From Loxodes magnus (Eukaryota > Ciliophora > Karyorelictea > Loxodida > Loxodidae): a DNA stretch of 64,000 nt. Below the pieces are notes generated by a model. That model was given only the letters and a program-made list of their open reading frames with translations. It had not been told where the DNA came from and did not search any database. Positions 37,392-51,430 of the stretch are shown piece after piece. Position 1 is the stretch's first letter. Each line of letters starts with the position of its first letter. The stretch lies in NCBI GenBank assembly GCA_946699065.1, contig CAMPDV010000196.1, positions 186,001-250,000 of the forward strand, read 5' to 3'. The position numbers were made by a program, and so were the translations under genes.

Positions 37392-38418
37392 TATGTAATT
37401 TTAAAAAAGAGTAAATTTCTTAAATGCACTAGTTTTAAAACATCTTCCTTCCCTTTCCACGTTATTCTTACGTATTTACAAATTAAAATTTTACCATGAT
37501 ATCTATAGATTAAAATGGTAGGTATTTTAATGACCTCTAAGCAATAGAGTAAACATATAAATAACTCTATTTCATATAAAAATAGCAAATCCTAAATGAA
37601 TTCAACCTCTAAGCCTCCCTTGAGACAAAGTGTTAATTATGATTACAGAATGATATATACCATTTACCTTTCTTCGACTCCTTAATGCTACCTTTCCATT
37701 TTCTACTCTTTACTTTATATCCTTTTGCCTTAAAAACTCTTATCTACAAACATTCACAAATTAGCTTCCTTTTGGTTATGATATGGTGGTATTAATAATA
37801 AGAAACTACCTTCAGATTATATTTCTGTTTACTTGCTGATTAAACTACAGTAGAACTATAAATAACATACACAGTTATATTTCTAATAATCAGTTAGGAT
37901 AAAAAAGCTAATTCCTTCACAAGGATAGTTACCCTACTTCCTTTATTTAAGGATAAAGAGGATCATTAATAAGAATCTTAGCAGATTATCTAAAGTTTAT
38001 ATAGCTAAGATTAATCTTCAATAGAAATTAACCTTTAGGGTTAGAGTCTTAAATCTTTTGATATGTACTTAAGATAAAAAAGTAGTGAAGTGAAGGTATC
38101 TCAGAAATATAACTTAAGAGATATACAGTATAGTCAATTTAAGGATATAAGAAGGTTAATATAATAAAAGTGAGTCATTGAAAGCAATGATTATATAAAT
38201 TAAGCAGTTTGGTCGATTAAAGTTGTATTAAAATTTAAAGCTTTATTGTTTTTCTTTGAGGTTTATATCTTATACTACAAAAAATTCCTTTCAAATGCTT
38301 GGTATATACTTAAAAAATCCTGGAGCATTCGCTTTAGAACTAAGTTAGCTTATTTATAGTTATTAGGTGGACGTTGCAAACTATGTATTTGCTGGGAAAA
38401 GAAGCACTTAAATATTTT
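37392..38418. other. Intergenic, possible small ORF
   Basis: A minus-strand stretch at about 37860-37630 (KAKGYKVKSRKWKGSIKESK) has protein-like composition but no clear start or stop. Nothing else is recognised. Confidence 0.3.
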
Positions 38419-39234
38419 TCAACATTTGTTTGCAGAAGGCGATTCTAGTAGGTGGAGGCCCACGTTTCTTCTGATAGTTTGCTTTGCTTGCTGAATTATT
38501 TTATACTGGCAACTAGAGTTGATAACTCTGCTATTTTTGATGGATGAAAGGATTAGAGAAAGCTTATGGTTTAGGTTGAAGTTTACTTAGTAGTTTAGAT
38601 TCAGAGTAAACCGGAGTAGATTACTAAACTTATCTTAAAGCAAGTAACTAATATCAATCAGGAGTTTGTCGCTAATCTTTTCATCACAAGCAAAAGCAAG
38701 CATGTCTAAGCTCATTAGCTACTTATCCAAAAAAGAGTATTCTTGAAACTTAGCTCATTAATTAAGAAACTTGTTTCTATAACTAAGATCTTCCACCTCT
38801 AGTTTTCAGAATGCAACCAGTTTATTATAAAATTCGAGTGTATCCTTTATTACTTTACAAGTATCTTACTTTTAATTAATTATTTCAGTTTAAAAATTTC
38901 AAGTAAAGGTTAGCTTAGAATTGTCCAAGCAGATTTCGTAGAGAAACAACTCCAAATCTTCTGCCTCAAAATTAACCAAAATGAACTTTTCCACAGAAAT
39001 GTGGAAAATTTCCTTTGGTTCTTCTTTTATGCTTTCTTACTATATTTCACTCTTAGATTTATTAAACCCATTAGATTCATTGGAAATATTGACTTTGGAG
39101 TCTATTAATGCTAATTCGTATTGTTACGAGGGTCGAGTAATTAGGCTTGAAAAGCGAGCCATAGACTTAATGGGTAAAACTGTTGGCTTTGCCGGGGGTG
39201 ATGAGTTGGATTTATTAATTCGGGGATTTATCAT
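38419..39234 (-). CDS. Conserved-looking helical protein, unknown (271 aa)
   Basis: ATG 39234 (MINPRINKSNSSPPAKPTVL) to TGA 38421-38419 in one frame. The first ~70 residues are low-complexity, with Ser/Pro and then Lys/Glu (SEIQQESIKEEPKE). The rest is helical and mixed (FEAEDLELFLYEICLDNSKL, FWKLEVEDLSYRNKFLNQWA, MSLDMLAFACDEKISDKLLI). The plus strand has a 92-codon standard ORF over the same DNA; the minus-strand reading is preferred for composition. I do not recognise the family. It lies tail-to-tail with the sterol oxidase side and upstream of the PACRG region. Confidence 0.65.
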
Positions 39235-39732
39235 TTTTAATTGCAATTCTATTTATTGAGAAAACTCTTTAAGAGATATTAATTTCACTTTCCAGTTTAT
39301 ATTCAAAACTGTATATTTAATGATTAGTATTTAGACCATCAACCATCCTCAGCTTATTTAGTCTCTATACATACTGCTTTATAGCAAAGAACCAGCAGCT
39401 CATTTAACTTGATCTCTTATCCAACTGATCCACCTATACATCCTCCACTAATTTGTTAATATCTACAATTTTGTGCTTTATAGTAAATACTTTGCTTAGT
39501 ATTGATTTATTGTATCTAATTACAAGTAAGATGTAGAGTAAGCTTCTAATTCGTACATTTAAGATAGCTAGTCTATCGAATTTAATCACAATAAACTAGA
39601 ATAGTTTCATTTTTACTGCTCGTTTTTAAATCCTAATATGTATTGGAACTACTTAACCTATATCACCAATTAAAATTAGTAACGCTATGCTTTTATATAC
39701 ATACAGTAAATTAAGAGAATTTATCTGCCAAT
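39235..39732. other. Intergenic, nothing recognised
   Basis: No coding frame or RNA motif is supported. Confidence 0.35.
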
Positions 39733-40053
39733 ATGAGCATTAATATCTTACTTAGTTTGAAGGGTAACAATTTTAAAGAAAAACTTGATTAATAATAGAA
39801 GGAGAAATACAGGGAACTTAGATTCTTAAATATAGACGAGAAGGATAAGTTTATGAGATATCCTTCTATCTAAGAGCATTATCTTAATTTTTTAATCTGA
39901 AGAAAGGATTTTAGTTGGATGTGCTTTGAATTTATTAGTTTATGTTACAAAGAAAAAAGTTAAATGGAACTAAATTCAAATTAAATAACAAAGATGTTTA
40001 TCAGTTAAGAACACAGCTTTCATAAGTAGGTATCATATACTTTATATTAATGA
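39733..40053 (+). CDS. Small charged protein (106 aa), overlaps PACRG 3' end
   Basis: ATG 39733 (MSINILLSLKGNNFKEKLDQ) to TGA 40051-40053. The segment QQQKEKYRELRFLNIDEKDK has strong coding composition, and one TGA is read as W (LIWRKDFSW). The last 53 bases are antisense to the 3' end of PACRG. The overlap may mean that the true stop lies earlier or that the genes are convergent and overlapping. The family is unknown. Confidence 0.5.
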
Positions 40054-40957
40054 AAGCATCTTCTCCTCCAGTCTACTCAAATAACTCCAAAGTTTCCTAG
40101 ATAAGTTCTCCTATGTTGGTCCTCTTTCTTTGGCTGTAGTCAATTATGTCTCCTTAATTAATATTTTTGTTCTTAAAAATGTTAAAAATTGGTAGTATTT
40201 AACGGTAGTATGGAACTAAAGCCTCTCCAATCATATCTGCAGAAGTGATTAACCGTTATAAGACTTTAAGCACAACACACATAATATCAGGATCTCTTGT
40301 GTTTAATGCTACTTTAATAGGGATAATTAACTATGGAATTACTGGTAGAATTTTACCTCCTCCATTATCAAGCATATCAAATACTCCTTATACAGCTAAA
40401 AATCTATAAGGATCTTATTTTTCACGTAAGCCATCAAAAAAGATAGGTAAGTAATGATGATAATCAAGATGTTCTACTCCTACTTTTCACATTATTTTGT
40501 TTCCAGAGCCTGTATGATTTATAGCTATTGGCAAGTCCCCCCTTTCATAGAACCTACGGAATTCTGTTTGCTATATAATTCTTCTTTTAAATGCCCCTGA
40601 AATTTAAGGCTTTTCTACTGGCTTTTCTTTTCCCTTTTTCAAAGAAGAAGTTTATCCTCCAGATCCAGAACCTTTTTTAAGAGTACTTTATGCATTACAT
40701 ATAGCATACACTTTTTCCATTGCAGGTGGAAAACTAAATATAGTCTAAGGCATTTTTTTTGGTATTTTATATCCTTTAGGAAAATCACCAAAAGGAGACT
40801 AAGAAGCTCTAGGAACTTTTGGATCATTCTTCGCTTATACATATCCATTTCCTCCATGCTTTTATATTATTTTTCTTAGTTAATCTTATATAATCAAAGC
40901 ACCAGCAGGTGATTAAACGATATTACTATTTGTAGCTTATGTTGTAGCCATTTACAT
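40001..40957 (-). CDS. PACRG: PACRG, parkin co-regulated gene product (318 aa)
   Basis: ATG 40957 (MQMATTQATNSNIVQSPAGA) to TGA 40003-40001. The C-terminal ~190 residues follow PACRG closely: [99 protein letters not shown] and the terminal VLN. The tryptophan of MWKV is TGA (40489-40487). The N-terminal ~120 residues are variable and Gly/Ser/Lys-rich. PACRG is an axonemal inner-junction protein that bridges A- and B-tubules of doublet microtubules, and it also bundles microtubules. No intron. The 3' end overlaps a small plus-strand gene by 53 bases. Confidence 0.96.
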
Positions 40958-41740
40958 GGTCTATTCATATTCCGCTTAAAAATAGATACTTCGAAGCCTT
41001 CTATATATTCTAGAATTTCTAGATATGACAATTAATTTAAATTTAGCCAATTAAACGTGAGACTTTCAAGCTATTTAAATACATATTTCCTCTTTAAGCT
41101 TTTATTGAACATTATACTTAATTTTATCATTTTAATTCTAGTTAGTTTCATCTATCTGGTCTAGAAAAGTGTATCTTTTATTTAAATGACACTTTAAGTC
41201 AGTTCCAAGACTTAGTTCTTATACAATTCAGATATATTTCATAATTGCTTATTTTAGCTCCCTTTAGTGATAAAGCTCTTTCTTAGTATTTACATTATTA
41301 CCTATAGAGATTGATAAGGTAACGTATAGGTTTCATTTAATGTCTCATTTAAAAAATAGAAATTAATTAAGAGATTTAAGTTTGAAGATCTACCAATAAG
41401 TAGAAAAGCTTCTTGAGTATTACGCAAATGAGAAGCAAATGCTTTAGCCTTTTAGTTCAAATAATCTTTTATATATCTTAGTTATGATAGATAGGTGACT
41501 TAGCCATTCTAATAAAGTTGGTTATACTTATAGAATATCATAGTAAGACTAGAATATTGGTTACTTAGTATTTAATTAGATAACCTTATGAATATTTAAA
41601 CTCCTTTTTTATGAACTTAGCTTTTGATAGCCTTTAAGCTTACTGGATATTTTCTTATTATATTGAGTGAGTAAAGTAATGATAATTAAGAATGGCTTAG
41701 AATAGTTTAGACTTTTAAGGAAATTAAAGTAAACTAAATG
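40958..41740. other. Intergenic, nothing recognised
   Basis: Space between PACRG and TTLL, both on the minus strand. No supported feature. Confidence 0.35.
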
Positions 41741-43015
<1,275 letters not shown>

Positions 43016-43419
43016 TTATTCTACTTTTCTAACCTTCAAATTTTAATATTACTGGTAAGAAAATTCAAATACCTGAAAATTAGCTATCCAGTAGACTCTT
43101 ATTTCAAAGCTTATATCAGACTATGGTACATCTTATAAGCGTGACTCAGCAAAACAATTTGATCCAATAAAACTAATAAGGTTCTAAAAGCAAACTTTAA
43201 ACCTTACAATGCAATTACAACTTAAATGGTATGATGAATAGAAGGTACAAGTAACTATAGTAAGTTAAATGTATTTAAACCTCTAAATAAGACTAAAGAA
43301 CTAATTTACAATAGACTAAGTTAGATAAAATTAAATATCAATAGATGTATTAAGAGGATATAGAAAGGTAGTTTAAATTGAATTTAGTAATTATTTTAAT
43401 CTTATGGTTTACTCGTTTA
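43016..43419. other. Intergenic, nothing recognised
   Basis: Short AT-rich spacer between the UGGT and TTLL genes on the minus strand. Confidence 0.35.
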
Positions 43420-46400
43420 TCAAAGATCAGTTTTCATTTTCTCTTCTCCTTTAGTTTCACTACCTGTAACTTCTTCTCTGCTTTCTTGCCTAACTTCTTA
43501 AGTACTCTAAGACTATTCTATGCTTTCCTAAACGAATTTTTCTTGTAATCTTGCGATATTTTGGTCATAATAATCCCATTCTTTAATTGTCCTTCTAGCC
43601 ATATCTATTTTATGCTCCTTTGTTAGTGGTGAATTGCATAAATCGATAGATTTTGCTTTGTCTAAAGTTTCTATTGAGCACCATGTTTCACACCATAACC
43701 ATTCAATAGGTAAAGAATAAATAGGAACAGCACTTTGAGCATAATTGGGAAGATCCTAGTCTAAATTAGCTAAAGAGCCTTTGTCTTTAGAGAGTTGCTC
43801 ATAGTTCCAACGCAGAATATCTGCAAAGCCATAGTGTCTCAAGACTTTTAAGTCTACAACATATAAAGCACTAATGTGATAATTCAAGCTGCCTAAATGA
43901 TCTTTCCAATACCCCTATTTCCAGAATCTAAATCCTTCTGTGGCTTTATTAGAATCACAAAATGGAGTATATGCATAAGGCTTTCCTTCAAGATCCATGT
44001 CCCATAGTTCTTTTACATCAGTTCTGACGACTTAGTCTGCATCTATGTATATTATTTTCTCTACAGATACTGGGAATAAAACATCAAGGAAAAGAATCTT
44101 ATAACCCCAAATGATTCTCTACTTTTCAGTTTACTCTTATAGCCACCATGGCCATTTATAAGTGATTAGTTCATATTCAAAGTTAAGTTCTTTGCTGTAA
44201 TTGGGAAGGAAATTTTTCATTTTAGGACTCATGAAATTTTCTATTAACCAGAACTTTACTTTAGAGTTAGTATGATTCATCACAGAACTAATCATAATCC
44301 TAAGCAATCTTTCATATAAATGACCTGATGCTAAAGAAAAGATATGGATAGTTTCACCTCCTTGCGTAGTTATTCCGCTTATCTAATCTGCATCACCTAA
44401 GATGTTTTCATTTTCCATTCCTTCTCGCTTTTCTACCTACAAGAATAGTTAATCACCTATGAAATCCCATATTTCAATATTATTTGAACTCACTATTTAA
44501 TAGATTTCTTTGCTTTTTCCTATATGCAAATCTAGTTTCCACTCTCCAGGCCCTGCTTTAAGCTAGAAGTATCCACTTTACATGACAACAGTATCAGTTT
44601 TAAATTACTATTCCTCTAATTCTTATTACACTGTTATCTCCAAACCTTTTGGGGGATACCATTCAAAGGACTATTCTCCCTTTTGAGAATGTCTCAGTTC
44701 TGAGCAATCACCTTCTATCATTAGATGCTATAGATTATAAGTGATCTCAGTTGAAATGAACTTAGCAGGATTGATATTATCAGCATCTACTTCAGACCTA
44801 TTACTGTAAAATAGCCAATTATCAGGTACATGAAGTGCTAGTGTTCCTACTATCTAATAGTTAATTTAATATACAGACTCAGGTTATTTACTTAAGTCAT
44901 AACTAAAGACAGGCTAGTACCATCTTTTTATCACTTCATCATCAGGTATTTATTCTTCTGGGTTCATATAGAAGCATATATTAGGTTTTAAAGGCAGCGC
45001 TACTTTGATTATTGAAAATATTTATTAGCTTGAAGGTGATGCTGGATTGATGTAGGCTTGGAACTAAATAGGAGAGTTTTCATAGTTGTTGATGCAAATC
45101 TAAGTTAGCTATGACATGGCTTAAGTCTCAGGTGGAGGATAATGATTCTTAGTAAATGGCAATTCCTCTTCAAGCTTCTACTTTAGAACTCCTCTTACTT
45201 GCATGTAATAAGTAGCTTGAGATATTTTACTAAAGATGCTTTTTCCATCATTTGTCTCTCCTGCATTCTTTTCAAAATCAGACACTTCAAGTTTAGGGAA
45301 AATTTTAAAATTTTACTTCTGTTAGCCCATTCTTTATAAAATAGAGTTAGGATCACTAGGGTCAAATTAATCTTCATCATCCTCTTCGAATTCATAAGGT
45401 AGAGATAGTTTCTCTTCTAAATATAATGCTTCAAAGTCCCAAGGAGTTAGTTCGACATCAATATCATACTTCTTTCCATCCACAATGATAATGTTCCTAT
45501 TATAAATTTTCATTTTCATAGCTAAGTTTTACAAATAATCATCAGGTAAGCTTTGAGATTTTTAGTGTTGCCACTTTAGAATCTCTTTAAAGGGAGCGAA
45601 AACAGAATTGCATTGATTATCGTTTGGTATAATAAGCTAAAATCTGGTCAGTTCTCTGAATCTATAAATCTGCTTATTTAAATAGCTATTCAAGCTGGAT
45701 ATAATACTCTTTGCAATTGGTGATGAGCATCCATTACTTTAATCGATGCTTATAATGAAGGTTACATCTTAATCTCTATTTGGATTCAAGATTTGGTTGA
45801 AGTTTACACCTTCGTAAGCAAGTTTAGGATATAAGAAACTATTTTCCAAGAATGTATATTGAGATAGATCAATAAAAGAATATCTGTTCATAAAATTTGG
45901 GATGTTTCTATGAAGTTTGGAGTAGCTAGGTTTCATCTACCCCTCGGTAAGGAATTTACCAATGTCAATTGGATCTCTTAATATACCATAATATACCAAA
46001 CTCTAGAGCCATCTTAATTCCGTCAACAGATTGTTGTTTATCTACTATTGCAGTTTGAACTTCTTTTGTAACTTTAAATAATCGCCATTCAGTATCAAAG
46101 CTGTTTCATCGCAAAAGGCCATTTCTGAGCAAAAGCCAAGGAAATAATCTATGCTTGCTTCCTGCTATTAAGTTAATGTTAATTACTTAGCTTCACATGA
46201 AAAAACCCATGAAAATCCGTAGCATTATTTCTAGTATAACTGCTCAATTACTTCGATGCCCAGGTTAACTTTGGGTTCATAATTTGATAACATTTCATCA
46301 TTTTCATCAATTACTGAGCTTATGAGATTACTCAAAAATGCGAAGCTTCCTTCGTTTTATCTCAAATTATATAAAACTTTGTATAGCAACTTGATGAAAT

Positions 46401-47993
46401 CATTTTCCTTGTTTCTTATCTCTTCGTTTTTATTTTAAGAAAACAGAACGATAGAAAATCTTATTGGTGCGTTATTCTTATATAGCAGATATGCTTGTTT
46501 CATTGTAAGCCAAGTTTATACAGATGCAACATCTCCAATTACAGCTATATTATACAAATTTCTGCCAATGAATTTCAGAACAGCACCTTAGCCTCTTAAT
46601 AGCTCTAATAGCTCCTTTCTCCATCCTTTGTACATTTAATCCTTCTCCAAATCATTAAGTCAGAATATCTTTTAGTTATCAATCATAAAATGAGGATGAG
46701 ATATATGAATTTTTTCCTCATTTTTTCCTTACTTGTTTTACTACTTTTGCTACTACTACTGATCGAAGTAATAGAATTAGTTGATTTACTTTAATAACCT
46801 CAAACTTGCATCATGTGTTAACTAAGTCTTACGCAGTTAATTGTAATAATTATTCTATAATAAAACTGCTTACCTCTTAAGTTATCTCGTCAAGGAATTA
46901 GAAATAGTTAAACTGGCTTATTGAAATGGGCTTATGGTTTCAGAAGAGCATGCTTTTTCCTTGTTGCATATAATACACTTCTCGGTTTGCCTAAACTGCT
47001 TCTACGAACTCCTCGTCAACATTGATTTGGTCTATTTCGTTCATATATTCTGGATAGTTCAAGTTCATGTTGATAATATTCTCTATTTCCTATGCTTTGT
47101 TTTCAGCTTCAATCAACCTCTTAACTATGTATTAGCTTGTCTAAAGGCTAAGGTTAGTTTTATTACTAGGAATTTTCAGTTACTCCAACTCCTTTTGTAT
47201 AACCTCTTAATCCCATGCTTTGAATTCAGTGCTTCTAATTGCTATTTCTGTAAAGTACCCTCCAACTTTACAAAAGCCTTATGATAATGACCTGACTGAG
47301 TGTCTGAAAATATACTAGAACTGGTTTTGAGCAGCTTTCTCTTTTAAAGTTTTGTGCCATTACCTAATGATTGAGTTAGAGTCTTAAAGGTATGAGTAAA
47401 ATATGACAGAAATAGGCTTTTTTTGATATAAGCTGCTTGGATGGTATATTTTATCAGTCTTTTTTTTGGTGAAATAAGAAGGCTATTATTTAATATCTTC
47501 GACTAGGTAGAATTTGTCATCCTGGAAGAACTGATTTTCTTATAAATAGCTAAGCATTTCTTAAGGATCACAGAAGAACTTGTTTACATAAGGAATTTCA
47601 ATCCAGTCTTACTAACAGTTAACTCCATAAACCTACTTCTGCTTTTGTTCCAATTGCCTACTAGCTTCGATTCTAGGTAAGAACCTGTGGTTGAATAGAG
47701 ATACTTTGAAAATTTACTTTTCCACATCAGATTCTATAAGCTAAGTAAGTAACTCTAAGTGGCTTTCCTATAGAACATTATTGATACTATGCTCATTGAT
47801 CAGATCGAGGAATTTCCAGAAAAGCTAATCATCATTTTTAGAATGAGCGAAAAACTCGCTGAATAATAAGATCTTACCTAGCTTCGAGTAAGCTATTCCC
47901 ACATACATTTCAAGGAGCCTCAAGATTGATTTAAATCTGAGAGCAATAACTCTGAATAATAATAAGCAGGATAATTGAGATAATGCTCTTCAT
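43420..47993 (-). CDS. UGGT: UDP-glucose:glycoprotein glucosyltransferase (1,511 aa)
   Basis: ATG 47993 gives a signal peptide ([17 protein letters not shown]) and the mature start QIQINLEAPW typical of UGGT. Two 19-nt introns must be removed: GTAAGATCTTATTATTCAG (47877-47859) and GTAAGCAGTTTTATTATAG (46873-46855). The long folding-sensor part holds thioredoxin-like repeats ([34 protein letters not shown]). The C-terminal GT24 domain is very clear: [40 protein letters not shown], the DAD metal site (IYIDADQVVRTD), [30 protein letters not shown] and [13 protein letters not shown] re-glucosylates misfolded N-glycoproteins in the ER lumen. The protein ends in KTDL before TGA 43422-43420, close to a KDEL-type retention signal. 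Tryptophan TGA codons occur only in the N-terminal part. Confidence 0.97.
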
Positions 47994-48738
47994 TTTTAAT
48001 TATAAGCTAAATATTTATATCTTAAGTTTAATTACATTTAGCAAATATCTAGCATCTTACCCTCTTTCTACCACTCCTTTCTATACATCTATCTCTCCTT
48101 TATCTATTACTTCCAAGCATTGCTGCATTATATGTTTATAGTAACTAGATTCTATCAAATTAGGCTAGCTTAGATAGTGACTGAGTGTATAGAAGGGAAA
48201 GTAGATATATGGAAGTATGTAGTAGCTTAGCTTAATTGGTAGCGATTCTAATATAAACTAGCATTTAATCTCGATTAGTTAACTATTGCTATAATCTAAC
48301 CAATTGCTATATCTATTAACTATTACCAGTCTTCTTTTATTGTATTGGAAAGTCTTTCCATTTTCTTAAAGCGTGTCTATTACGCTCAATTAATGAGCTT
48401 GTCTAAGGTATATAGTAAGGTTATTAAAAGATACTATACAAGCTTCTTAGCTTTTAGCTAGTTATACTAGAACTAAGCATCTGTTGCCTTACTAAACTAC
48501 TTTAGCTTTAAGGTACTTGTATATTTATTGAAGATAAGCAAATAAGTACTAAAATAATAGTCAGTAAAGAAGCTCAGACAACAAGGTAAATAATACTAGT
48601 GAGGGTTTTATAAACTAATCAGGTAGGAAAAATAGGAGTTGAAGCAAAGGAACTAGAGAGTTTTAAAGTAAAGAGTAATAATGATTTAAATAGTAAAGCA
48701 AGTAAGTTAATCTTAGTAAGTAGAACTATTATAGAAAT
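47994..48738. other. Divergent intergenic region
   Basis: Shared 5' flank of UGGT (-) and the ELMO gene (+). A stretch at 48220-48245 resembles the A-box half of a tRNA, but no T-arm follows. Confidence 0.35.
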
Positions 48739-50950
48739 ATGGATTAAGAAATAAGTTCTATTTAAATATAGTCAGAAGATGTAGACTCAGATTATAAATT
48801 CTTCGGTAGTAATAACACCTCTCCTATTGGATAACACCCTTTCCATTTCAAAAATCTATTAAGTAACGAACTAAACTAAAACGAAACTTCTTTAAGTTGA
48901 TTGTCTGCGAGAAGTGAGTTTACCTAGTAGTTTACACAGGAAAGTTAGAAACCATAGATATTGTAGAAAGAAGATTTCAGGGTTAATTCTCATTTTACGT
49001 AGAGCTAGATAGGAGATCCTTAATCTTCTTCAAAGCTTCAATAGTAATCTAAGCCTACTTCTATCAATACTCTACCATCTGGGTCTATGCAATAGACTAT
49101 AAAGAACTCTAAAGGATTTCCACATATCAAGCAGCTAGAACTAACAAATGGCTAACATATTTAAACTTATGAAAGTGAAGACCGTTTTAACATTAGCAGG
49201 ATATCAGATGAATAGCCTTAAAACGCTAACTCCGATAAAAACTTTCAGTCTGATAAGATTAATATTTTAAACCTTAACGTAGAACTGACTAATAATGCCT
49301 GAAGTATAGATAATCAGCAAAACTCTGTTAACTTTCTAAGTGCTTAGCGATAAACATAGGATAATGAAGAATAGATAGAGGTAGAAGATTATTAGAGGAA
49401 AGAAAGATAATTTCAGCAGAACTAACTAACTGAGCAAAGTAACTAAGATAGAGCAGAGTAGTATCATTAGAGTAATCGTAGGCAAAAATCATTAACAAAG
49501 AAGGAAAAAAATGATCCTCATAATCGCGATAAACAGTTTACAGACTAAGTACCAAATCAAAGACAAAATAAAGGTAAAGAAGCATAGACTACCGTTTAAA
49601 CAACTTAATCTCTTCTAAAATCTTCTCCTTATGTACAGACAACTGATTATAACCCAGAAAATATCATTGAAACTGAAAATGATTTTTAAAATTATAAAAA
49701 TCTGCAGTCTCAGTAAGCTGCATAGTAATTGGTTTTTCCATAAAACTGGTAGAACCAAAATAAAGAAAATGATCGAAAACGGAGTCTGTAAAATTATGCA
49801 ATTACAGAGAATTTTTAAGAAGATCAATAAGGATTTTCAGTGAACACTACTGAATAGAATGAGTCTTAAAGAGTAACTGCGTTTTAGATGGTTTAATAGA
49901 TGAAAAGCAATTAGATTGAGGAAAGTAAAAAACAGATTGGAAAGCAGCTTTTCATGAACTAGTATTAGTAAGAGAACTTTAAGCAGCTAAATAGTGGTAC
50001 CAATTAAAACGCTTAAGAACTGAACTTTCTTGGCTTTGGAAAAGAGTAAAGCAATAACTCGGAAATTTCCATCAAATTAACTCCTAGAGACATATAATTG
50101 ATTTAGAATGATATATATTAAGAGTCTCAATCATAACTGAACTTAAAAAACATATTAGTGGAAAATTAAACTAATAAAGTGCCTCTTGAGGAATAGGAAA
50201 GTAGTACTAACATTAATAAACTCTTATAGCAACATAAAGAAGAAACCTAAGCTTAGACAAATGCTAAGAAGCTTTAGTACCATTAAATTTTCTGGGAAGA
50301 ACTGCTTAATTAATTCGAGTTTTAAGATAATTCGACGTGTTGAGACAAGTTTAAAAAATGTCTAGGAAGTAGTAACTAGATGTAAGGAAGCTTAGAGAAG
50401 GAGAAATAAACAATACTGAATGCATTTAAAATAACTCATAATTAGCAAAATTAGTTTCACTCATAAATCCTAAAGTACTTATGGAAAGCTTTGCAAGAAA
50501 ACGACTCTTAAAACACTAAAAATGCTCAGTCTTAGGATTGGCTTTAAATTGGTTTCCCATTTAACAATCCTTTTCAGCCAAAAGGAATTTGAGGTCCAAT
50601 TTAGCTTCTTTATATAGTAGAAAAAGACACCGAAATATAAAAAACTCTCTTACTAAAATTCAAACTCCATTTACCAAAAATTTCTTACAAGCTAGCCTAA
50701 GCAACTGCAAAGAATCTGGTTTCTAACTAAGATTTTATGTAAATATGCCAATAAAAAAAATCAGTAATAAACACAGTAAGTTTCAAATAACCTTTAGGTA
50801 AATAAGTTCCATTACAACCTAATATGTTACTATATCAGTAAAATAGAACAGAAATCTACTATATCAGAAGAAGAAAATGAAGGGTTAATCAGCGAGATTA
50901 TTTCATATTCAGTTAAATTTCCTTCATATATCCTAAAATTTAAGGAATGA
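48739..50950 (+). CDS. Gln/Asn-rich protein with C-terminal ELMO domain (729 aa)
   Basis: ATG 48739 (MDQEISSIQIQSEDVDSDYK) to TGA 50948-50950, with a 22-nt intron at 50776-50797. The first ~500 residues are low-complexity and rich in Gln, Asn and Ser, with many TAA/TAG codons. The C-terminal ~230 residues resemble an ELMO/CED-12 domain: FWEELLNQFEF, QILKYLWKALQEN and the diagnostic DWLQIGFPFNNPFQPKGIWG followed by IQLLYIV, then HYNLICYYISKIEQKS after the intron. ELMO-domain proteins act with Rac-type exchange factors (DOCK) or as GAPs for Arl2-type GTPases (ELMOD). Which applies here cannot be told from the sequence. The catalytic ELMOD arginine motif was not identified. Confidence 0.8.
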
Positions 50951-51430
50951 TTTGGAATAATAGTCTGGCTCTGTTTTAATGAGAATATAAATTAATTAAA
51001 TTTTATTTAAATGCTAAAAGACTTTTTACCTTACTATTAAAAGCTTTAAATAGAATTACTTTTTCACTGTATGTTATTATATGGTAAAAGGAATACATTT
51101 TCCAGCCTAAGAATGCTATAACTATAATTATTATAGGGATTATAGGTTAAAGCCTAATTTCTCAGTTAATGTATTGATTAGATATCAATGAATGATAATG
51201 CTAGAACAATAGCGAAATAATCATAACCATTGATCTTTAAACTCAAACGGAACCTCTTAACTAATACTTTTTATTATACAACAGATTAAAAAATCAATTA
51301 GTCTTATACTATAAAATGCAATGCAGTTTATAGACATTATATTCTATATTACTTATGTATTCCTTTCTATACTAAGCATATACATGCTAACATATGAAGA
51401 TATTATTAAATTAAAGCTTTATTTTTAATC
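50951..51430. other. Intergenic, nothing recognised
   Basis: AT-rich spacer between plus-strand genes. No supported frame. Confidence 0.35.

Noticed and set aside
38981..39259. 92-codon plus-strand ORF
   Set aside because: Antisense to a better minus-strand gene (38419-39234).
46934..47284. 116-codon plus-strand ORF
   Set aside because: Antisense to the N-terminal part of UGGT, whose frame is fixed by homology.
48220..48245. tRNA-like stretch (TAGCTTAGCTTAATTGGTAG)
   Set aside because: Resembles an A box, but no B box (GGTTCRANNCC), anticodon stem or acceptor pairing was found.
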